Shown piece by piece: positions 36,017 to 44,664 of a stretch of 64,000 nucleotides of DNA. Source of the DNA: CAYWRZ01 sp964460845 (GTDB taxonomy: Bacteria; Bacteroidota; Bacteroidia; Flavobacteriales_D; UBA2798); the NCBI GenBank assembly GCA_964460845.1, contig CAYWRZ010000007.1, forward strand, positions 62,001-126,000, written 5' to 3'. A program made the position numbers and the translations under genes. Position 1 is the stretch's first letter, and each line of letters begins with the position of its first letter. The notes below the pieces were generated by a model. It saw only the letters and a list, made by a program, of their open reading frames with translations. It was not told the origin of the DNA and did not search any database.

Positions 36017-37126
36017 ATGAAAACAGCGCTTGATATTATACCGCTGACCGAGTGGTTGCCCCATGAAAAACCTTTGCTGATAAGCGGTCCCTGTAGTGCC
36101 GAAACCGAAGCACAAGTAAAGCATACCGCCCGTGCTCTGGCGACACATACTCCGGTTAAAATTTTGCGGGCGGGAATCTGGAAACCCCGTACCCGCCCCG
36201 ATTCTTTCGAAGGCATAGGCGCCGAAGCACTTCCCTGGCTGCGGGAGGCGGGTAAAGAAAACGGCTTGCTTACCGCGACCGAGGTGGCTACTGCCGAACA
36301 TGTAGAATTGTGCCTCCATGCGGGGATCGATATACTTTGGATAGGAGCCCGTACTACTGCCAATCCTTTTTCTGTACAGGAAATAGCCGATGCCCTGAGG
36401 GGTAAAGACGTGCCGGTGTTTGTCAAAAATCCCGTTAATCCTGATTTTTCCTTATGGGTAGGAGCGCTCGAGCGGATTAACCGTGCCGGTATTCGCAGAA
36501 TAGCGGCCGTGCACCGGGGTTTTTCTTCGTTCGACGTGTCGCAATACCGCAACAAGCCCATGTGGGAGATGGCGATTGAATTGAAGCGGCAGTTACCTCA
36601 GTTGGCGGTGATCTGTGATCCGAGTCACATGGCGGGCCGTCGCGAGCTGATTGCCGGACTGGCGCAAAAAGCGCTCGATTTGGACATGGACGGGTTGATG
36701 ATAGAAACGCATCCCGATCCGGATACCGCCTGGAGCGATGCCGCACAGCAGCTCACTCCCGAAGCGTTGGCGCTCTTGCTCCAAACCCTCAAAGTACGTA
36801 GCTCCGACAGTAGCGACCGCTTGTTTTACGATAAGCTTGAGGCGCTTCGTGCACGTATCGACGACCTCGACGAGCAGGTGTTGCGCTTGCTGGCGGCTCG
36901 TATGGAAATAGCGCAGCAGATAGGGGAGTATAAGTACGAAAACGATGTGACCATTTTTCAGCTTCAACGCTGGCAGGAGATTGTAAAAACCCGCAGCGAA
37001 TGGGGCGCCGATCTCGGGTTGGATTCCGATTTTCTGCAGCGTTACCTGCTGCTTATTCATAAAGAATCTATTCGTTTGCAGACGGCGGTAATGAGCGGAG
37101 CGCCGAAAGGCAAAGCATCAGAATAA
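36017..37126 (+). CDS. Bifunctional DAHP synthase / chorismate mutase
   Basis: 369 residues. Residues about 1-260 are a type I-beta (KDPS-like) 3-deoxy-7-phosphoheptulonate synthase: LISGPCSAET, ILRAGIWKPRTRPDSFEG, VFVKNPVNPD and ICDPSHMAG. Residues about 275-360 are an AroQ-type chorismate mutase: RARIDDLDEQVLRLLAARMEIAQQIGEYK. Erythrose-4-phosphate plus PEP enter the shikimate route and chorismate goes to prephenate. In such fusions the mutase domain mediates feedback by prephenate, known for the family. Last core gene before the island. Confidence 0.93.
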   Translation: MKTALDIIPLTEWLPHEKPLLISGPCSAETEAQVKHTARALATHTPVKILRAGIWKPRTRPDSFEGIGAEALPWLREAGKENGLLTATEVATAEHVELCLHAGIDILWIGARTTANPFSVQEIADALRGKDVPVFVKNPVNPDFSLWVGALERINRAGIRRIAAVHRGFSSFDVSQYRNKPMWEMAIELKRQLPQLAVICDPSHMAGRRELIAGLAQKALDLDMDGLMIETHPDPDTAWSDAAQQLTPEALALLLQTLKVRSSDSSDRLFYDKLEALRARIDDLDEQVLRLLAARMEIAQQIGEYKYENDVTIFQLQRWQEIVKTRSEWGADLGLDSDFLQRYLLLIHKESIRLQTAVMSGAPKGKASE

Positions 37127-37314
37127 AAAACCTGTTTTTTTACCAATCTGCGCAGTGTTTTTACGCGTGTTATTTCTCTTTTCGATAAAGGGAAACGCAT
37201 TGATTGTGTGCGTCGGCAGCGAATAGTGCTCATTTTTGAACATCAGCCATACATTTCTCACACCTGAAGCTCCGCATTTATTTTTCGTAATTCCCCATCT
37301 TATATTGAAAGTCG

Positions 37315-38472
37315 ATGAGGGAAATTTATAGACTGCAAGGTATTGTAATTTTAAAGGGAACGATAAAAATGCCCGGGATGAAAGGAAGAAGAATACGCTT
37401 GCAGGCGATGAAGCACAAAGGGGAAAGGCGTTTGTTTCTCCGATTCGATTTTGATAAGGAGTTAATAGCGATTGTAAAGCAGCTTCCGGGAGCGCGTTGG
37501 AGTGCAGCTTGTAGGTCCTGGCATACAGCGGATACGAAAGAGAATCGGGAGTTGATACTTACGTTGTTTGAGGGTAAGGCTGTAGTTGAGGATGGGGAGG
37601 TGGAAATCTCGACGCGAGACCTGGAAATAACGGAAGCCATACAGCATAAAAAGCAGCGGTATATTCAATGGTTAAAATCGAAGCGTTATAGTGAAAGTAC
37701 CATTAAGACCTATTCGGAAGCATTAACGCTTTTTTTGAAGTTCTTTCATTCCAAGCCTTTAGTGGAGATTACCCACGAAGATGTAATTGCGTATAATAAT
37801 TCTTATATTTTAGAAAAGGGCCTTTCTGCTTCGTATCAAAATCAGATGGTGAATGCCATAAAATTGTTTTTCAGTACGATTGAAAACAGACAATTGGATA
37901 TTGAGAAAATTCATCGACCTAAAAAGCCGAAAACCTTACCTAATGTATTAAGCAAAGGAGAAATAAAAGCTATTTTGGAGGCGCATGGTAATATCAAGCA
38001 TCGGTCGATGTTAAGTTTAATATATGCCTGCGGTTTGCGAAGAAGTGAATTATTGAATTTAAAGCCGGCCGACATTGACAGTAAGCGCGGAATATTGATT
38101 ATAAGGCAGTCGAAGGGGAGGAAGGATCGTATAGTTCCGCTTCCGTTGAAAATTGTGGAGTTGTTAAGGCAATATTATAGGGCGTATAAGCCTAAACTTT
38201 GGTTGTTTGAAGGTCAGCACGAGGGTAGTCCGTACACCGCTGGAAGTCTGCAAACTGTGTTGAAGCAGGCGGTACAAAAAGCGAAAATTAATAAGCCTGT
38301 AAGCTTGCACTGGCTTCGGCACAGTTACGCTACACATTTGTTGGAGAATGGCACGGATTTGCGGTATATTCAGGAGCTGTTAGGGCACAGTAGTAGCCGG
38401 ACTACGGAAATATATACACATGTCAGTACGAAGAGCCTGCAAAGTATCCGAAGTCCTTTTGAGGAATTGTAA
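37315..38472 (+). CDS. Tyrosine recombinase heading the cassette array (XerD-like integrase)
   Basis: 385 residues. An extra N-terminal domain (about 28-90, with KELIAIVKQLPGARWSAACRSWH) precedes the SAM-like core-binding domain (about 108-200) and the catalytic domain. The catalytic set is complete: R242 in CGLRRSE, Lys in SKGRKDR (about 267-270), H332 and R335 in LHWLRHSYATHL, H358 in LLGHSS and Y367 in TEIYTHVS. The spacing between the Lys region and HxxR is that of XerC/D, so the extra helix of integron IntI proteins is absent. It is the first gene of the island, same orientation as all cassettes, and its stop is 66 bases before the first cassette core. Alternative start at 37369. Confidence 0.88.
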   Translation: MREIYRLQGIVILKGTIKMPGMKGRRIRLQAMKHKGERRLFLRFDFDKELIAIVKQLPGARWSAACRSWHTADTKENRELILTLFEGKAVVEDGEVEISTRDLEITEAIQHKKQRYIQWLKSKRYSESTIKTYSEALTLFLKFFHSKPLVEITHEDVIAYNNSYILEKGLSASYQNQMVNAIKLFFSTIENRQLDIEKIHRPKKPKTLPNVLSKGEIKAILEAHGNIKHRSMLSLIYACGLRRSELLNLKPADIDSKRGILIIRQSKGRKDRIVPLPLKIVELLRQYYRAYKPKLWLFEGQHEGSPYTAGSLQTVLKQAVQKAKINKPVSLHWLRHSYATHLLENGTDLRYIQELLGHSSSRTTEIYTHVSTKSLQSIRSPFEEL

Positions 38473-38484
38473 GACAAAGCTATA

Positions 38485-38553
38485 CCAAGCCCACAAACGC
38501 CTGAGATATTTGTGTAGTTTTACTGTATATATAAGCGAGTTAGCACTCACCCT
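38485..38553 (+). other. Presumed attI-like insertion site downstream of the recombinase
   Basis: GTTAGCACTCACCCT (38539-38553) opens the first cassette. It is complementary to the left end of that cassette's own closing element at 44317-44332 (about 14 of 16 positions, one base gap). Between the recombinase stop and this core, CCAAGCCCACAAACGCC (from 38485) resembles the CCAAGCCCCGAAACGTT right arms of later elements, perhaps a degenerate older site. Confidence 0.55.
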
Positions 38554-38605
38554 AAAAACGACACGACCGAAAATAAACGAACAGAAAAATGAAAGACAAA
38601 ATGCC

Positions 38606-38685
38606 AACGCTTCTGCAAAATCAAAAGAGCTGCATCACCACGCTCAAAGTCAACGCAATGCAGCACATTTGCTTTTGCCCCAACG
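38606..38685 (-). repeat. CCAACGC-flanked hairpin B1
   Basis: Arm 38615-38635 and arm 38658-38678 are reverse complements at about 18 of 21 positions (GCAAAA...GAGCTGCAT against ATGCAGCACATTTGC...). CCAACGC lies just outside on both sides. The arm order is inverted compared with B2 and B3. It lies at the 5' end of the first defence module. Confidence 0.7.
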
Positions 38686-38710
38686 CAACAGCATCACTAA
38701 CAATTTTATA

Positions 38711-38718
38711 TACTTTTG
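38711..38718 (+). promoter_or_regulatory. Candidate promoter -7 box for the TerB/ATPase/helicase module
   Basis: TACTTTTG is an exact TAnnTTTG box 22 bases before the ATG at 38740. It suggests the module carries its own promoter rather than relying on one in the recombinase region. Confidence 0.4.
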
Positions 38719-38739
38719 AAAACTAATACTTAGAGACTA

Positions 38740-40728
38740 ATGACTGCAATAATCATCAGTGGAATAATAATTTTTATAATTTATGCTGCAACAAAAAAGA
38801 AGCAACCAGTTCAACAAAGAACTAAGGTTACAAATTCCAATGTTAGGCAGAAAACTGAACAAAAAATGAAAGATGAATTGGTCCAAAACATTCTCAAAAA
38901 CATTAAGATAACTGTAACTACATCAAGCTCGACAAAAAGTAATTATGATGATTCAATAATTGATGTTACCGAACAATCTTACAGAATAAACTCAAACAAC
39001 AATTTGAAAAAATACAGTGGTGTGCCCTACTGGGCACACCACTACGTTTATTCATATTCCGAGTTAAATAGTGCATCTGTTGAGCAAAAGAATTTTTATA
39101 ACATATTTAAAATCAACTTTCTGAATGGTGAGTATTTTGACTTAGAAGGGAATACAAATTATGCTTTCATACTATTGTTCGACTTGCTAATTGAATATGA
39201 CAGTCATAAAGACATATCAAAATTAGAAAGTCAACTGAAAATTTTAGGACAGTGTTATCCCAAAACCAAATCCTATGGGATTTCATTTTTAATTGAAAAA
39301 ATGGAATTAGATGGGTATAATGATGATGTTTCAAGGCTTAGAGCAGAAGACAGGTATAATTATCAAAACTACAACTCAAATTACGACTACGATTATTGGC
39401 GATTAGGGAGTAAATACAAATCCAAATTAAATCTCAATGATGAAGAAGTAAATCTTTTAAACAAGCTTTGGTCTCCAAGCAATAATTTTTGCAGTATTGA
39501 ATTTTGTTGCCTTGAGGTTCTCAAGCTATACCTTGCAGTTATTTCTGAATTAAAAGCTAAATACGAATCAGAAGGAACAACTATTGAAAAGGAATTTACT
39601 TTTGTTGCAGATGTAATTGCACGCAAGCATTTCAAATACAGAAACGGAAGTCAGAATTACAAATATTCCATCGAATCAACTACAAACACATTCTACTCGA
39701 CTATTTTTAAGTATTGCGAGAATGCAGTTCGTGAATCCTATGGACATAAACGGAAGCTAAATACAGATAGTTATTACACAAATGAGGAAGCTAAATCCGA
39801 ATTTGATTCAAAAATTATTACAAAGGTTACTGAGTTATTACCAACCCTGATTTCTAAAATTACTCCTCCTGATGAAGCGACTGAAATTGAACTTAATTCA
39901 CAAACAACAAGTAGATGGAAAATTAAATTTGAGGAACTAACTACAAATTTTAAAAGCAATTCAAGTGCCTTCGTTGAAGATATTATCGAATTAGGGAAAG
40001 TCAATAAAAAGAATCCATCAATTGAAAACATATTTTTTGAAGCCTCAAAGTTTATTGCGAAATATGATAAGATAGCTTCTCTAACTCTCTATGTGCATTA
40101 CTTATATCACGACTTAAAATCTGCAACCTTTGATAATAAGCAATTGACAAAGACTATACAGAAAAGTTTATTTAAAACTAACGAGCAACTTCACGATTTC
40201 GAGCAAATTGTTAGTGAACTTATAAAAGATAAAAATTTAGATAAGGCACTTAATGCTGTGCCAAAGATTTACGAAGTAAAGCGAAAAAAAATACAATTGG
40301 ACAGAACAACTATCAAAGAGGTTCAACAACAACACTCTGGAACAGTTGAGCTTCTTAATGAATATTTGCGTGACGAATTTGAAGATGAAAACAATTCAAT
40401 TCAATCACAAGAGATAAGCAGTGACGAAATTAAGATTGAAATAACTCGAAAAAAAGAGGAATCAAATCAGTCTGGATTTTTAAGTGAATTATCTCTCAAT
40501 CCAACTCATATTTCAGTTTTAGAACTGTTCTCAAAAAATAATTTTTCAATGCCTCAAATTGAGGTTGAAGAATTTGCCAAATCTAAAGGAGTCTTCAAAA
40601 ATCAATTAATTGAAAGCATCAATGAATCCTGTTATGAGGTATTAGATGATGTCTTAATCGAAGAAGAGGACGATTACTACACAATTATTCCAGAGTATTT
40701 TCAAAAAATTCAGCGAGATGATAGATAA
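38740..40728 (+). CDS. Membrane-anchored TerB-N/TerB-C-like protein
   Basis: 662 residues. An N-terminal membrane helix (about 3-17) is followed by a basic linker. Residues about 90-330 resemble TerB-N, beginning SGVPYWAHHYVYSYSELN and rich in aromatic residues. The C-terminal 70 residues match the TerB-C pattern well: LLSELSLNPTHISVLE-like helix, EVEEFAKSKGVFKNQLIESINES and DDVLIEEEDDYYTI. TerB-N/C proteins are named from tellurite loci but mostly sit in predicted phage-defence and stress operons. It overlaps the ATPase gene by 11 bases, so the three genes are one operon. Confidence 0.75.
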   Translation: MTAIIISGIIIFIIYAATKKKQPVQQRTKVTNSNVRQKTEQKMKDELVQNILKNIKITVTTSSSTKSNYDDSIIDVTEQSYRINSNNNLKKYSGVPYWAHHYVYSYSELNSASVEQKNFYNIFKINFLNGEYFDLEGNTNYAFILLFDLLIEYDSHKDISKLESQLKILGQCYPKTKSYGISFLIEKMELDGYNDDVSRLRAEDRYNYQNYNSNYDYDYWRLGSKYKSKLNLNDEEVNLLNKLWSPSNNFCSIEFCCLEVLKLYLAVISELKAKYESEGTTIEKEFTFVADVIARKHFKYRNGSQNYKYSIESTTNTFYSTIFKYCENAVRESYGHKRKLNTDSYYTNEEAKSEFDSKIITKVTELLPTLISKITPPDEATEIELNSQTTSRWKIKFEELTTNFKSNSSAFVEDIIELGKVNKKNPSIENIFFEASKFIAKYDKIASLTLYVHYLYHDLKSATFDNKQLTKTIQKSLFKTNEQLHDFEQIVSELIKDKNLDKALNAVPKIYEVKRKKIQLDRTTIKEVQQQHSGTVELLNEYLRDEFEDENNSIQSQEISSDEIKIEITRKKEESNQSGFLSELSLNPTHISVLELFSKNNFSMPQIEVEEFAKSKGVFKNQLIESINESCYEVLDDVLIEEEDDYYTIIPEYFQKIQRDDR

Positions 40729-42034
40729 CATAAAACCAAAAGAAGCCACATCAATTATTAATTCCTTAATTGGTGGAGTAGTTCCAAAGATAGGCGTTCA
40801 ACATATAACTGTTGGACGTTCAGAAGAAATTAATGCAGTAGTAACAGCATTAGAAGATGTCAAAAATGGACATAGTATGGTTAAATTCTGGATAGGTGAC
40901 TTCGGTTCAGGAAAATCATTTATGCTTCATTTACTTAATACGGTTGCGTTGAAGCAGAAGTTTGTCGTAGCTAATGCGGACTTCACTCCTGACAATCGTT
41001 TGTATTCCAATGACGGCAAGGGAGTAGCTCTTTATTCTGCAATAATGGATAATGTTTCAATTCAAACAAAACCTGAAGGTGGTGCCTTACCTACTCTATT
41101 AGAAAAATGGATTGAACAGGTTATTACAAAGACTGCTGAAGAAAATAATGTCTCATTGACAGAAATCCGAAATGAGCAATACTTAAACCTCATTCAGAAC
41201 AACATAATGAAAACCATTAATGAAATTACTGATGTTGGTGGTTTTGACTTTGGAACGGTTGTAATGAAATACTATGAAGGTTATATCACGGGAGATGAAC
41301 AACTCATAAGAAATGCATTAAAATGGCTCAAAGGAGAATATAAAACAAAGACCGAAGCAAGACAGGATTTAGGTGTAAGAGAAGTAATTAACGACCTAAA
41401 TTATTACGATATGCTTAAAAACTTCTGCAAACTCTTTGTGAATATGGGTTATAGTGGTTTTATGGTAAATCTTGACGAGGCAATCAACCTTTACAAGATT
41501 TCCACTACGGTAATGAGAGAAAAGAATTATGAAAAAATCCTGACTATTTACAATGATTGCTTTCAAGGTAAGGTCTCAAACCTATTCTTCAACTTCGCAG
41601 GAACGAAGGAATTTTTAGAAAATCAACGCAGAGGTCTTTTTAGCTATGATGCTTTAAAAACAAGACTTGCAACCAATAAATTTGAAACTTCTGAAATCAG
41701 AGACTTTGCCCAGCCAGTTCTGAAATTGTTACCTCTTGACCATAACGAAATATTTGTTTTACTTAAGAAATTAAAAGCAATATTCGATTACAATTACAAA
41801 ATTACAATTCAAATTACTGATGATGAAATTCATCAGTTTATGGAGGAATTATTTAATAAGCCGGGAGCATCTGAATTTCTAACACCAAGAGAGGTAATTA
41901 GGGACTTTTTAAATGTCTTGAACATTATTAGACAGAATCCAAACATTGACAAAAACAAACTTTTTGGAGAGATTGAAATAGAAGATGAGCGACCAGATGA
42001 GCTTTCATTAATAGACAGCATAGAAGAATTATAA
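40718..42034 (+). CDS. BrxD-like (DUF2791) ATP-binding protein
   Basis: 438 residues of the AAA+-like ATPase group that includes BrxD of BREX systems. Walker A is GDFGSGKS (60-67) in FWIGDFGSGKSFMLHLLN. A Walker B-like MVNLDEAINLY lies near 245, and a winged C-terminal region (LTPREVIRDFLNVLNII) closes the protein. The start overlaps the TerB-C gene by 11 bases and its stop overlaps the helicase ATG. In known systems this ATPase always accompanies an Lhr-like helicase, as here. No BREX methylase or PglZ phosphatase is present. Confidence 0.82.
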   Translation: MIDNIKPKEATSIINSLIGGVVPKIGVQHITVGRSEEINAVVTALEDVKNGHSMVKFWIGDFGSGKSFMLHLLNTVALKQKFVVANADFTPDNRLYSNDGKGVALYSAIMDNVSIQTKPEGGALPTLLEKWIEQVITKTAEENNVSLTEIRNEQYLNLIQNNIMKTINEITDVGGFDFGTVVMKYYEGYITGDEQLIRNALKWLKGEYKTKTEARQDLGVREVINDLNYYDMLKNFCKLFVNMGYSGFMVNLDEAINLYKISTTVMREKNYEKILTIYNDCFQGKVSNLFFNFAGTKEFLENQRRGLFSYDALKTRLATNKFETSEIRDFAQPVLKLLPLDHNEIFVLLKKLKAIFDYNYKITIQITDDEIHQFMEELFNKPGASEFLTPREVIRDFLNVLNIIRQNPNIDKNKLFGEIEIEDERPDELSLIDSIEEL

Positions 42035-44166
42035 TGTCATTCGACCTACTTTCAGAGCCAATACGAAAATTTATTCGTGATAAGGGTTGGGAGCAGTTGC
42101 GACCGATTCAAAATGCTGCTATTTCCAAAATTATAGGCTCTGATGAAAATTTCATTTTAGCATCGAGAACTGCATCGGGAAAAACCGAAGCTGCTTTTTT
42201 GCCAATACTTTCAAAAGTAAATTTTAATGATTCAGGTGTTCAAGTTTTGTATATTTCACCATTAATTGCTTTAATAAATGACCAATTCTATCGTGTCGAA
42301 GAACTTTGTAAAAACCTTGATGTAACTGTAACCAAATGGCACGGAGAAGCAAATAAAACTTTGAAAGATAGGCTAGTCAAACAACCAACAGGAATTGTCT
42401 TGATTACACCCGAATCATTAGAAGCAATGTTTGTAAACAAACCTTTTAATGTTAAACAACTATTTTCAAATCTAAAGTATGTTGTAATAGATGAAATTCA
42501 TTCTTTCATTGGAACAGACAGAGGAATCCAATTAAAATCTATTTTAAGCAGACTTCAAAGAGTAAATTCCCAATCATTCAGTATTGTAGGACTTTCAGCA
42601 ACAATTGGAGATTATAACGAAGCCAAAAAGTTTACTGGCAATGAAACAAACACCAAAGTGTTGCTTGATAAAACAGCTAAAGAAATCAATTCCGTTTTCC
42701 GCTTTTTCAAAAACGAAAATGAAGAATTACCGTTAGAACTTTTGAAAGACTTATATATTGAAACCAAAGACAATAAAGTTTTAATATTTCCAAACAGTCG
42801 TGGACGAGCAGAAGAAGTAGCGGTAAAACTTAAAAAGATATCCGATAGAGTAAAAGGACATCCAAATTACTTTTCTCATCACTCATCAGTTGACAAAGAA
42901 GTAAGGGAGTATGTTGAGTATTTTGCAAAGAACAACAAGCGACATAACTTTTGTATTTCTTGTACATCTACATTGGAACTTGGGATAGATATTGGCTCTG
43001 TTGACGAAGTTGTTCAAATAGATGCAACACATAGTATTTCTTCATTAATTCAAAGAGTTGGAAGAAGTGGTAGAAAGGATGGTGAAAGCAGTAATTTATT
43101 TCTTTATGCAACCACTCAATGGAGTTTACTACAATCTGTTGCTTGTTGGCTTTTATACAAAGAAAGTTTTATTGAGCCACCAGAAACAAATGAAAAACCT
43201 TATGATATTTTAGTTCATCAAGCATTGTCAATAACTAAAGGTCATTCGGGAATCCTATTGGTAGAACTTATAAAACAACTAAAAGAGAATACAGCTTTCA
43301 ATTTAATTGAGCAATCAGAAATTGAAGAAATACTTCAACATTTAATTAAAATTGATTTTCTTGAAAGATTGCAACATGAGGTTATTATTGGTATTGAAGG
43401 CGAGAAAGTTGTTAATAGTAGAGAATTTTACAGCGTATTCAAAACCGAAGAAAATTTTAAAGTTGTAAATGCAGGCAATACAATTGGAGAAATACCTTTT
43501 TCTCCTCAAATTATTGAAGATGAAAATATATTGTTATCTGCAAAAATATGGAAGATAAAGTTCGTTGACCATAAAGCGAAAAAAATAGAAGTTATACCAA
43601 CCAAAGACGGAAAGAAGCCAATGTTTTTTGGTGGTGGTGCAGTTGTTCATCAAAAAATTAGAGAGAAAATGTTTGAGGTATTGTATTCCAAAACTGAATA
43701 TGATTTTCTTGACGAACCAAGTTTTGATGAAATAGAAATGATGCGAAAAGATTTCGCTGTTTTCGACATAAAGGATTTGCAATCTGAAAGACCATTGTTG
43801 ACAGCTGAAAAACATTTGCAACTATTTACATTTACTGGAACACGAATCAACAGGACGATACAATTGCTTTTGAATATCGCTGGAATTAAAAATACTCTTG
43901 ACGACAGCAGTAGTTCGTTTGACATTGAAGTTCCTAAACAAGAATTGATTTCTAAATGGAATTATTCGTCGTTTCCATTGACTGACATTGACACTCATAT
44001 TTCAACGCTTTTAGAAACCAATCCGACACTTTTAGATTTTTCTAAATGGGGAATCTTTTTACCCAAAAGCTATCAAATTAAGCTTATAAGAAACAAATAT
44101 TTTGACATTGAACAGACAAATGAATTACTAAGCAAATTAAAACTTATTCATAACGAACAGACTTAA
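42034..44166 (+). CDS. Lhr/BrxHI-like superfamily 2 helicase
   Basis: 710 residues. DEAD/DEAH helicase motifs are intact: Q-like RPIQNAAI, motif I SRTASGKT (44-51), motif II DEIH (153-156), SAT in GLSATIG, and motif VI QRVGRSGRKDG near 347. The C-terminal half has winged-helix and Lhr-like beta regions (about 400-710). It would translocate on DNA using ATP. Starts at the last base of the ATPase stop, so translation is coupled. Partner of the BrxD-like ATPase, acting on DNA for restriction or replication interference by analogy. Confidence 0.88.
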   Translation: MSFDLLSEPIRKFIRDKGWEQLRPIQNAAISKIIGSDENFILASRTASGKTEAAFLPILSKVNFNDSGVQVLYISPLIALINDQFYRVEELCKNLDVTVTKWHGEANKTLKDRLVKQPTGIVLITPESLEAMFVNKPFNVKQLFSNLKYVVIDEIHSFIGTDRGIQLKSILSRLQRVNSQSFSIVGLSATIGDYNEAKKFTGNETNTKVLLDKTAKEINSVFRFFKNENEELPLELLKDLYIETKDNKVLIFPNSRGRAEEVAVKLKKISDRVKGHPNYFSHHSSVDKEVREYVEYFAKNNKRHNFCISCTSTLELGIDIGSVDEVVQIDATHSISSLIQRVGRSGRKDGESSNLFLYATTQWSLLQSVACWLLYKESFIEPPETNEKPYDILVHQALSITKGHSGILLVELIKQLKENTAFNLIEQSEIEEILQHLIKIDFLERLQHEVIIGIEGEKVVNSREFYSVFKTEENFKVVNAGNTIGEIPFSPQIIEDENILLSAKIWKIKFVDHKAKKIEVIPTKDGKKPMFFGGGAVVHQKIREKMFEVLYSKTEYDFLDEPSFDEIEMMRKDFAVFDIKDLQSERPLLTAEKHLQLFTFTGTRINRTIQLLLNIAGIKNTLDDSSSSFDIEVPKQELISKWNYSSFPLTDIDTHISTLLETNPTLLDFSKWGIFLPKSYQIKLIRNKYFDIEQTNELLSKLKLIHNEQT

Positions 44167-44184
44167 CAAATTACCTAAATGAAT

Positions 44185-44270
44185 TGCCAACGCATTTGGT
44201 GGCACATTTGCAGTTTTTCCAACCGCACAAAGCCAAGCTAAAAACAGCAAAAGAGCCACCAAGCCAACGC
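44185..44270 (+). repeat. CCAACGC-flanked hairpin B2
   Basis: Arms 44196-44218 (TTGGTGGCACATTTGC...) and 44240-44262 (...GCAAAAGAGCCACCAA) pair with a few bulges. GCCAACGC lies at both outer ends in direct orientation. It closes the first defence module immediately before attC-like element A1. Confidence 0.75.
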
Positions 44271-44316
44271 ACCAAGACAGACACGAAATTACAACGAACA
44301 AACACGACAGAAAAGA

Positions 44317-44465
44317 AGGGCGAAGTGCTAACAGCGGTTTTGCAAAAAAGCGGGTTCAGTGGTTAATTGAACATTCTACCTCGCATCAACTTTTGTGCTA
44401 TGTTGTCAGTTTTGAGCTCCGAAATCCGCTTCTTCGCAAAGCCGCGAACCGTTAGCAACAAGCCT
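44317..44465 (+). repeat. attC-like element A1 (between the two defence modules)
   Basis: Imperfect palindrome with left core GTGCTAAC and right core GTTAGCAAC (44451). Inner arms GCGGTTTTGC (44334-44343) with GCAAAGCCGC (44436-44445), and AAAAAAGCGG with CCGCTTCTT, are separated by about 70 bases of loop. The loop contains GGTTAATTGAACATTCTACC, shared in similar form with element A9. The left end matches the cassette start at 38539, and the right core matches the left end of A2. Confidence 0.75.
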
Positions 44466-44493
44466 AAAAGACAACGACATAGAAAAGAACAAT

Positions 44494-44658
44494 ATGACAG
44501 AAACGAAAGAATATTTTTGCTGCAATATGAAAAAAGAAGAATGCCAACGCTCAATCGGGCACATTTGCTTGCCCCATCACACAAGCCAACGCTTCGCAAG
44601 CAAAAGAGCCCGATTTTTTGCCAACGCTGACGTAATATTAACTAATTTAGTCGCCTAG
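44494..44658 (+). CDS. Possible 54-residue ORF overlapping hairpin B3
   Basis: An ATG frame from 44494 ends at a TAG 6 bases before the dndC ATG. It reads through the whole of hairpin B3 (CQRSIGHICLPHH and so on), which argues that it is fortuitous or a leader peptide. No homology was recognised. A TATTTTTG -7-like box lies inside it at 44512-44519. Kept only because of its tight position before dndC. Confidence 0.15.
   Translation: MTETKEYFCCNMKKEECQRSIGHICLPHHTSQRFASKRARFFANADVILTNLVA
44512..44519 (+). promoter_or_regulatory. Candidate promoter -7 box for the dnd operon
   Basis: TATTTTTG matches TAnnTTTG exactly and lies about 145 bases before dndC, upstream of hairpin B3, which would then fall in the leader. 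A -33 element is not clear. Confidence 0.3.
44542..44627 (+). repeat. CCAACGC-flanked hairpin B3
   Basis: Arms 44555-44572 (TCGGGCACATTTGCTTGC) and 44596-44613 (GCAAGCAAAAGAGCCCGA) pair with one small bulge. GCCAACGC lies at both outer ends. It precedes dndC by 38 bases and may form a stable leader hairpin. Confidence 0.75.
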
Positions 44659-44664
44659 AAAATT

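Noticed and set aside
37315..38472. Calling the recombinase a classical integron IntI
   Set aside because: The IntI-specific additional region between the catalytic Lys and HxxR is not present. Spacing matches XerC/D, so only integron-like is claimed.
38589..38726. Short ORF (about 45 codons) through hairpin B1
   Set aside because: It reads across a palindromic repeat and has no homology or coding character. Likely fortuitous, like a similar frame after B2.
38740..40728. Tellurite resistance function
   Set aside because: TerB-C similarity is only in name. No TerC, TerD or TerZ-type genes are near, and TerB-C domains occur widely in defence operons.
38740..44166. BREX system
   Set aside because: A BrxD-like ATPase and Lhr-like helicase are present, but no PglX methylase, PglZ, BrxC or BrxL genes occur anywhere in the island.
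44184..44366. 60-residue ORF between helicase and A1
   Set aside because: It runs through hairpin B2 and into the attC-like element, is lysine/threonine-rich through base composition alone, and has no start signal.
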